Positions 59,420 through 64,000 of a DNA stretch of 64,000 bases are shown one piece after another; the first letter of the stretch is position 1, and every line of letters starts with the position of its first letter. The position numbers and the translations under genes are program-made. The stretch is from Neonectria sp. B-13 (taxonomy: Eukaryota > Ascomycota > Sordariomycetes > Hypocreales > Nectriaceae), in contig NOKP01000013.1 in the NCBI GenBank assembly GCA_002682825.1, positions 957,351-1,021,350 on the forward strand. Direction: 5' to 3'. The notes beneath the pieces are model-generated. The model searched no databases. It saw only the letters and a program-made list of their open reading frames with translations, and was not told where the DNA came from.

Positions 59420-59722
59420 ATGGCCAACCTTCCTCCTCAGAAGTTCCTCATGCTCACCGCGGCTCCCCCGTCGGCCTTCCTCTCCCTGGCCCCGGCCACC
59501 TCGGCTTCCTACCCCAAGAAGCAGGTGCGCTCTCACAACCGTGCCCAGAACATCCCCTCCGGTTCTGATGCTCTCCCTCGCCGATCGTCGAGCGCCAGCA
59601 CCATCTCCAGCAACAGCAACAGCAACAGCAACAGCTACCGCGTGCTCAAGCTTGGACCCGTCCACTGGGGAGAGCACCCTGATGAGCACAAGGAGGACTT
59701 CCACGACGTTATCCTTTCCTAA
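59420..59722 (+). CDS. Small conserved-looking protein, 100 aa, unknown function
   Basis: Single-exon ORF from the ATG at 59420 (context AACAAAATGGCC). The N-terminus PPQKFLMLTAAPPSAFLSLA is mildly hydrophobic but not a clear signal peptide. The middle is Ser/Arg-rich with a (Asn-Ser) repeat encoded by AACAGC units at about 59612-59635. The C-terminus VLKLGPVHWGEHPDEHKEDF looks like a conserved short motif of the kind that ends several small ascomycete proteins of unknown role. The roughly 180 bases before the start contain no ATG and are C/T/A-rich, like a strong fungal leader, with CATAAAG near 59224 as a possible TATA element. The longer in-frame ORF reaching back to 59111 is leader, not protein. 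Function not inferred. Confidence 0.65.
   Translation: MANLPPQKFLMLTAAPPSAFLSLAPATSASYPKKQVRSHNRAQNIPSGSDALPRRSSSASTISSNSNSNSNSYRVLKLGPVHWGEHPDEHKEDFHDVILS
59612..59635 (+). repeat. AACAGC hexamer microsatellite inside the 100-aa gene
   Basis: Tandem AACAGC/AGCAAC units encode an alternating Asn-Ser run, so the length of this protein may vary between strains. Confidence 0.6.
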
Positions 59723-62336
59723 GTCAACGTGCCGTCTCTCGCCGTCTGGGCGAGCGTCACAACAAAAAACAACAAAAGCAATTTACGACTAAGCGTTTCC
59801 TGACATATTTGGTTTTCTTACGACTTGCAACATTGATTCATGTGGGTTATCCACTCTGCCTTGTTTGAAAGACAACAAGAAAACGAGCTGGGGCCACGAA
59901 ACGCGCAAAAAAAAGAGTAGGATGATATGATCTCTTGGGAACAGGAACAAAATAGTAAGAGGGGAAAGCAAAAAACCCCATGACGAAGGACCAAAAAAAG
60001 ACACCAATGACGAGCCCCTAAGAAAAGCATGGGACCCCCAAGCGCTGGGGTGGGTGGCTGAAGAGCGACAGGCTCTAGCTTCGGCTGAAGGGAAAATGAG
60101 CAACAAGCGATGGCCCATGGGCAGCTTGACACGAAGGCACGGGATAAGGATTGAGGTGGGCGGCTTTAGTCTGGATCCTGTAGTAGTCTGGAAGTGGGTG
60201 GAGCAAGGTTGGGGTGGTTTGTCAAAGGGACGGACGGGAGGATGTTTGGGATTGGGATGTTGCGAGGATGACAATTGAGGACCGGAGGAGGACCCGGAGG
60301 AGGACCCGGAATGATGGATTTGGCGCTTGCTTCGCTAGTGTTGGACTCCCGTGGGGAAATGCGCGAGGAGGCTTCACCATGCATATTGTTCTGAGATGTA
60401 CAGTTGTACAACATGGCACAGGTCTACATTTCTTTCCATAGTAGCAATTTCAATGAGTCTGGGTCACTTCATCGGGCAACCTTCATCACGCGCATGCACA
60501 CACTGAACACAAGAGGGTGTTGAGAATATAGCCGTCTGGATACTATGCAGGTAGTCAGTTGTAGTTGAGCTTGGACAATGCAACCCACTAATTATTGGAC
60601 TATGTATCCGTACCGGTGTTTGGGTTCGGACGGACAGAGTTGCCGCGACTATGCGTGGACGGGATGCTCGGTAGTGGTCTGGCTAAAGCGAACCAAGCTC
60701 TGGGGAACAGGCACAGGGTGTGTTTACAGGGCATCTACGGGACCCCCGCGGAAACCTGCCCGAAGTCTACTTAATGCATTGCACAAGACAAAGAGGGTCG
60801 ACTCTCATTACTCATTACGGAACCCGCCGACAGGAGCAGAAAAGGCGAACGCCTTCATCGGTGGCTGCCGGGTTTGCTCGCTCACAGCACACGTCGTGTT
60901 GCGTTGCCTGGCGCCGCGCTGCGTTGTGCGTTGCGTGTGCCAGACATGCCGCGTCTCACGACAGGGGGGTTTCTATCTTTCTTTCTTTCTTTTTTCACTA
61001 GTTACGCGTGCCGGCACCAAAAAAAGAAGGAAGGGAGACACAGAGCGTGGGGAAAGTAAGCCCATGCGGTCCAATCGAACTAGTGCGTGCAGATTGCGTT
61101 TCCGATTCCCTCGGGAGACGACCGAGCGAGAGTTACGGTGACGCTGCGCTGGTAGCGAAAGGAAAAGAAAAAAAGAGAAAAAATTGCGGCGCGTTTGCTG
61201 TATCTCGGCGGAGACGATACCGAGCTGCTGCAGGTTGGTGTGACGCTGAAGCGTGGCTGGCTGGCTAGCTGGCTGGCGGGCGGGTTCAAGCGGGGATGGA
61301 AGTCCGGTAAAAGCGACAAAAAGAAAGAGAGAGAGAGAGAGCGAGAGGGAGTGAGAGATGGAGATAAGGACGAAGGCGAGGGAATGTGGTGAATGCTCAT
61401 CAATGGACGTGGCATGTGATGAGTGGTATGAACTCTCTCTCTCTCTTTCTCAAGGTGTGCGATATGATATGATGTCGTCACAAGGCGTCTCACCCAGAAA
61501 CCAGACGTCATGAGGCAAAGGTACTCTGGAGGTAGCGGGGTGTACTATGTAGTGGGCGAACGGAAGACAACCACAAACCACCAGCCATCATCACATCACC
61601 AAGCCAAAAGAAACGCGAGACAAGCCTCCCACTCTTTTGTCTCTCCCGTTGGCGGCCAACCCCTGACTTCTTCGCCGGTCCATCCACCCACCCACCCTTC
61701 CGGTCTCCGAGCCATGTCCGGTCGGGGATAACCTGTTCGAGCTGCGACGGTGGATGATGACGAGGGCTCTGAAACGAACGGCATGCCCCCAGGCGCAACG
61801 AAGCAAAGAATTAAGCTTGAAAAGAGACAAAGTGAGGGGATCCAAGACACAGGGTCGTGCAAGGGAGTTTGCGAGACAGCATCTGGGATCTGAGACAGAC
61901 CGCAAAGGGACTTGTCCTGTACTCGCCCGGAGTTCACACGTCACGGCTCGGTGGGTTGTGTCGCTTGCGTCGTGTAACAGGACCAAAGTCTCAGAACCTG
62001 AATAGCAGATATCGAGCATGCCAACTGAGCCAACCAAACTTCCCACGCGCCCGCGCTGATCAATCCCGCGCGCACACTCTCGCACACTCACACTCACACT
62101 CACACTCGCTCAGCACACACACACACACACGCACTCGCTTAGAAACAAGCTAACCTTCCCATTCGCATGTCTGTTCCCGGCACATGCTTTTTTTTTTGGA
62201 TTGTTCTTCGTTTGCTCTGACGCCGCTCTGTTTCTCAAGAGACCTGCGCAATCTAGATTCCCAATGCCGTGTCTGGCCGCCGACATCTTTGCAGCCTCAC
62301 TCTCTCGTACTCCTGTTGCCCAACAATGACAAGTTA
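59723..62336. other. Gene-free stretch with purine/pyrimidine microsatellites
   Basis: 2.6 kb without a supported gene. GA run at 61326-61344, CT run at 61432-61450, and CACACT/CA tract at 62072-62133. ORFs up to 187 codons here are Arg/Ser/Thr-rich and lack motifs. Confidence 0.4.
62072..62133. repeat. CACACT and CA microsatellite
   Basis: CACACT repeats grade into a pure CA dinucleotide run at 62114-62130. Confidence 0.8.
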
Positions 62337-62510
62337 TCCGCTACGTCCTCTATAGATTTAGGGGTATTAGGCCAGTTAGGGCCTTCTATAAAATAAAAGC
62401 TTAGTAGGCCTTAGCTAGTATATAGATACTTGAAGTACTTAGTGTATTTAGCCCAGAGCTAATACCATAATTGCTTCATCTTAGGACTAAACTTTTGAAA
62501 TGCTCCTCCA
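62337..62510. repeat. AT-rich patch, possible RIP-degraded element relic
   Basis: A sharp drop in GC content with many TA steps and repeated TTAG/GGCCTTA/CTAG words, unlike the GC-rich DNA on both sides. This looks like repeat-induced point mutation on an old mobile element, but no transposase or reverse transcriptase motif remains. Confidence 0.35.
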
Positions 62511-62528
62511 TAGACGCCGGAGGCAGCA

Positions 62529-62906
62529 TCAGCCACCCTTTGCAAGTGACGCTTGCCACGATTGTGAATCCTGACAAGAGCCCGCGTTGCACATGAGTGA
62601 GAGAAGGTATCGCAGCGATATTTGCTGATCTCTTTTGCAAGTGACGCTTCCAACGATTGTGATCCGCCGCGCTTGGATCTTCGGCGTGCTTGACTCTCCT
62701 TTGGCGGTTTTCTTCGATAAAGTGTTCGGGATTGGCAGTTCGACGATTCTTTTGTAGATAACGCGGCTCGCGCGAGCCCTCTCTTCGTTCTCGGCCGCGA
62801 ATGTCTCGAGTTGCTCAGCAGTGACGTTCTGTGCTTGCACTGCCTCAAGGAATTGTGGGCAAAATGACAGAGAGGCTGTATTGCACACGTTTGAGATGTT
62901 TGACAT
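62529..62906 (-). CDS. Doubtful ORF, 125 aa
   Basis: From ATG 62906 to stop 62529: MSNISNVCNTASLSFCPQF, then an acidic/basic helix VTAEQLETFAAENEERARAS. It has no recognised domain, overlaps the 34-base duplication, and upstream ATGs lie close by. It may be a fragment of a decayed gene rather than a working one. Confidence 0.25.
   Translation of the reverse strand: MSNISNVCNTASLSFCPQFLEAVQAQNVTAEQLETFAAENEERARASRVIYKRIVELPIPNTLSKKTAKGESSTPKIQARRITIVGSVTCKRDQQISLRYLLSLMCNAGSCQDSQSWQASLAKGG
62538..62665. repeat. Two diverged copies of a 34-base sequence
   Basis: TTTTGCAAGTGACGCTTSCM-type sequence at 62538-62571 and again at 62632-62665, 94 bases apart with a few mismatches. The spacing is not a multiple of three, so the copies fall in different frames. 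Confidence 0.6.
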
Positions 62907-63150
62907 TGTAGAGAAGAAATGGGGGCATAGTGGGTTTCTGTAGACAGGGCAAGGTAGGCAAGCCCACGTCATCAAAACCAAGGCCTTGAGCATATGGTGG
63001 CTGGGGATTCCACTGTAGTGGCAGGGGGTTCCATCATGGTGGTCGGGGGTTGGATTGTGGTATGCTTGCTTGGACGGGAAAATGAAGAGGATGTGTTGAG
63101 ATGTGTTGAGATCCAGAACTGGGCCTCGACAAGATTTTTCCAACATCCGT

Positions 63151-63263
63151 CAGGTCGGAGGCACTTGCCTCAACATGCCTTTTTGAAACCGTCAGATCGG
63201 AAGCACCTGTCTCATGACTCTTGTGGAAGGAACTCTTGCGGAAGGAACTCTTGCGGAAGGAAT
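63151..63263. repeat. Short tandem duplications (GTCAGRTCGGARGCAC and GGAAGGAACTCTTGC)
   Basis: Two copies of GTCAGGTCGGAGGCACTTG-like sequence about 45 bases apart, then three tandem copies of GGAAGGAACTCTTGC ending near 63260. Confidence 0.6.
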
Positions 63264-63326
63264 CAACAACACTGGTGAAAACAAGCATCAAACTCAGTAG
63301 TACTTAGCAGTCGTAAACCAGGGTAC

Positions 63327-63377
63327 ATAACGAGGGTTAGGTTCGATTCCTAACAGCCCTATTAGTATCTTCGTTAT
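63327..63377. other. Nested inverted repeat with a tRNA T-arm-like tip
   Basis: ATAACGA (63327-63333) pairs with TCGTTAT (63371-63377); inside it GGG (63334-63336) can pair with CCC (63357-63359), and TTAGG/CCTAA closes a seven-base loop TTCGATT (63342-63348). The tip matches a tRNA T-arm and its box B, but no matching acceptor strand, D arm or anticodon arm lies upstream, so it is not a tRNA gene. Confidence 0.45.
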
Positions 63378-63397
63378 ATAACTCAGTGTACTGTCAA

Positions 63398-64000
63398 TCA
63401 CCACCACCTTTTCCCGTCCCCTGCCACCGTGACATCCTTCCTCTCAGGGTCCACCACCCGGAGCACCAGCCGCCAGTCAATCTCCACCGCCCCGACGCCC
63501 GGTCCCGTCCCCGTCCCCGTCCCCGTCCCAGCATCCGCCTCCCCACTCCTCCCCAGCACTAATCCCAGTTGTCCATCCCGCTCCCCGCTGGGGCCACCTC
63601 CGGTCTCCGTCCCGGCCCCGGCCCCGGATCCACACTCCAGCCCCCGTGCTCCCGCGTGGAACCGGCACCACGCCCGCACGTGTCGCCGCCTGTCAACCCA
63701 CAGCCGCGCCGTGCGGAGATACGGGTCGGCCAGCACGTGGAGCAGCCCCTCGAGCGGCGGCCGCGCGAACATGGCCAGGTCGTTGTCCTCCGCAGCTCCT
63801 CCTCCTCCGGGCATCCTGCTCCTCCTTCTCCTCACCTGCTGCTGCTGCTGCTGCTGCTGCCGCTGCCCCTCCGGCGGACTCCGCACCCACACCGTCAGAT
63901 GCTCCAGCGCCCCCTGCACCACCATGTCCGTCAGCATCGGCACCAGTCCGGCATGCACCCACCCCCGCAGCCGATCGAATCGCACCTGCAAGTTGGCCAC
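63398..64000 (-). CDS. Unknown protein, C-terminal part (5' cut by window edge)
   Basis: The frame is open from the right edge (64000) to TGA at 63398, 200 codons visible; the first codon shown is GTG, so the start lies outside. I do not recognise a named family. Conserved-looking blocks: FDRLRGWVHAGLVPMLTDMV, LLHVLADPYLRTARLWVDRR, WCRFHAGARGLE and, at the end, VEIDWRLVLRVVDPERKDV. Low-complexity inserts separate them: a poly-Gln run (63838-63860, CTG units on the + strand), Gly/Ser/Glu stretches, and an alternating Gly-Thr run from GTCCCC repeats at about 63504-63528. The disordered inserts suggest rapid length change around a conserved core. No membrane segment. Confidence 0.65.
   Translation of the reverse strand: MANLQVRFDRLRGWVHAGLVPMLTDMVVQGALEHLTVWVRSPPEGQRQQQQQQQQVRRRRSRMPGGGGAAEDNDLAMFARPPLEGLLHVLADPYLRTARLWVDRRRHVRAWCRFHAGARGLECGSGAGAGTETGGGPSGERDGQLGLVLGRSGEADAGTGTGTGTGPGVGAVEIDWRLVLRVVDPERKDVTVAGDGKRWW
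63504..63528. repeat. CCCGTC hexamer repeat inside the right-edge gene
   Basis: Tandem CCCGTC units that encode alternating Gly-Thr on the minus strand. Confidence 0.7.

Noticed and set aside
60578..61141. 187-codon ORF on the + strand
   Set aside because: Starts with ATG but has no motif, changes composition along its length and runs into T- and A-runs; nothing beyond length supports it.
63285..63362. Possible tRNA gene
   Set aside because: Only the T-arm and box B match. The acceptor strand that should pair with CAGCCCT is absent upstream, and there is no D arm or anticodon arm.
1..64000. CRISPR arrays, prokaryotic operons, phage genes, secondary-metabolite or toxin clusters
   Set aside because: None seen: the DNA is eukaryotic with introns, and no PKS, NRPS, terpene cyclase or regularly spaced repeat array appears in any frame.

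Overview
The window is nuclear DNA of a filamentous ascomycete. I infer this from the short 45-90 nt GT-AG introns with CTAAC-type branch sites, the gene set, the degenerate Pol II CTD, and the TACC/GGTA-rich intergenic sequence. The class is most likely Sordariomycetes, perhaps Hypocreales; the order is an inference and is not proven here. Many predicted proteins were rebuilt by splicing exons by eye with phase checks. Exon coordinates are given in each entry.

Layout, left to right. 1-21.6 kb is gene-dense housekeeping DNA: the C-terminal part of the XPG-type nuclease RAD2 (+, cut by the left edge), TFIIS (+), an Mcy1-type cysteine synthase (-), an unrecognised 174-aa protein (-), the complex I methyltransferase NDUFAF7 (+), alanyl-tRNA synthetase (-), an acidic 233-aa unknown (+), an RCR-type PPxY membrane protein (-), the ERAD factor HRD3 (-) and uracil-DNA glycosylase (+). 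From 21.6 to 27.3 kb there is no convincing gene. From 27.3 to 46.8 kb lie an Msb1/Mug8 protein (+), a TMCO4/DUF726 hydrolase (-), a broken-looking locus with a STAND-type N-terminus (-), TMA23 (+), THG1 (-), the COMPASS subunit SWD1 (+) and RPB1 (+).

From 46.8 to 62.3 kb the window is a long gene-poor tract with microsatellites and a 100-N assembly gap. I support only two small genes there: a 58-aa cysteine-rich protein (-) with an ATG-free leader of about 550 nt, and a 100-aa protein (+). From 62.3 to 63.4 kb there is an AT-rich, duplicated, relic-like patch and a nested hairpin. A gene cut by the right edge (-) ends the window.

Several genes belong to shared processes: DNA repair (RAD2, UNG), Pol II transcription and chromatin (TFIIS, SWD1, RPB1), tRNA biology (AlaRS, THG1) and mitochondria (NDUFAF7, Mcy1, the predicted mitochondrial AlaRS isoform). 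They are not an operon-like cluster, and I see no secondary-metabolite cluster, CRISPR, phage or intact transposon. The main second-look items are: an in-frame upstream ATG giving AlaRS a 97-residue presequence with no acidic residue; a one-base frameshift in THG1; a 9-residue terminal CTD exon in RPB1 that ORF-based annotation would miss; the ATG-free leader of the cysteine-rich gene; and repeated FxxV acidic motifs in RAD2. I did not find a clearly new multi-gene system.
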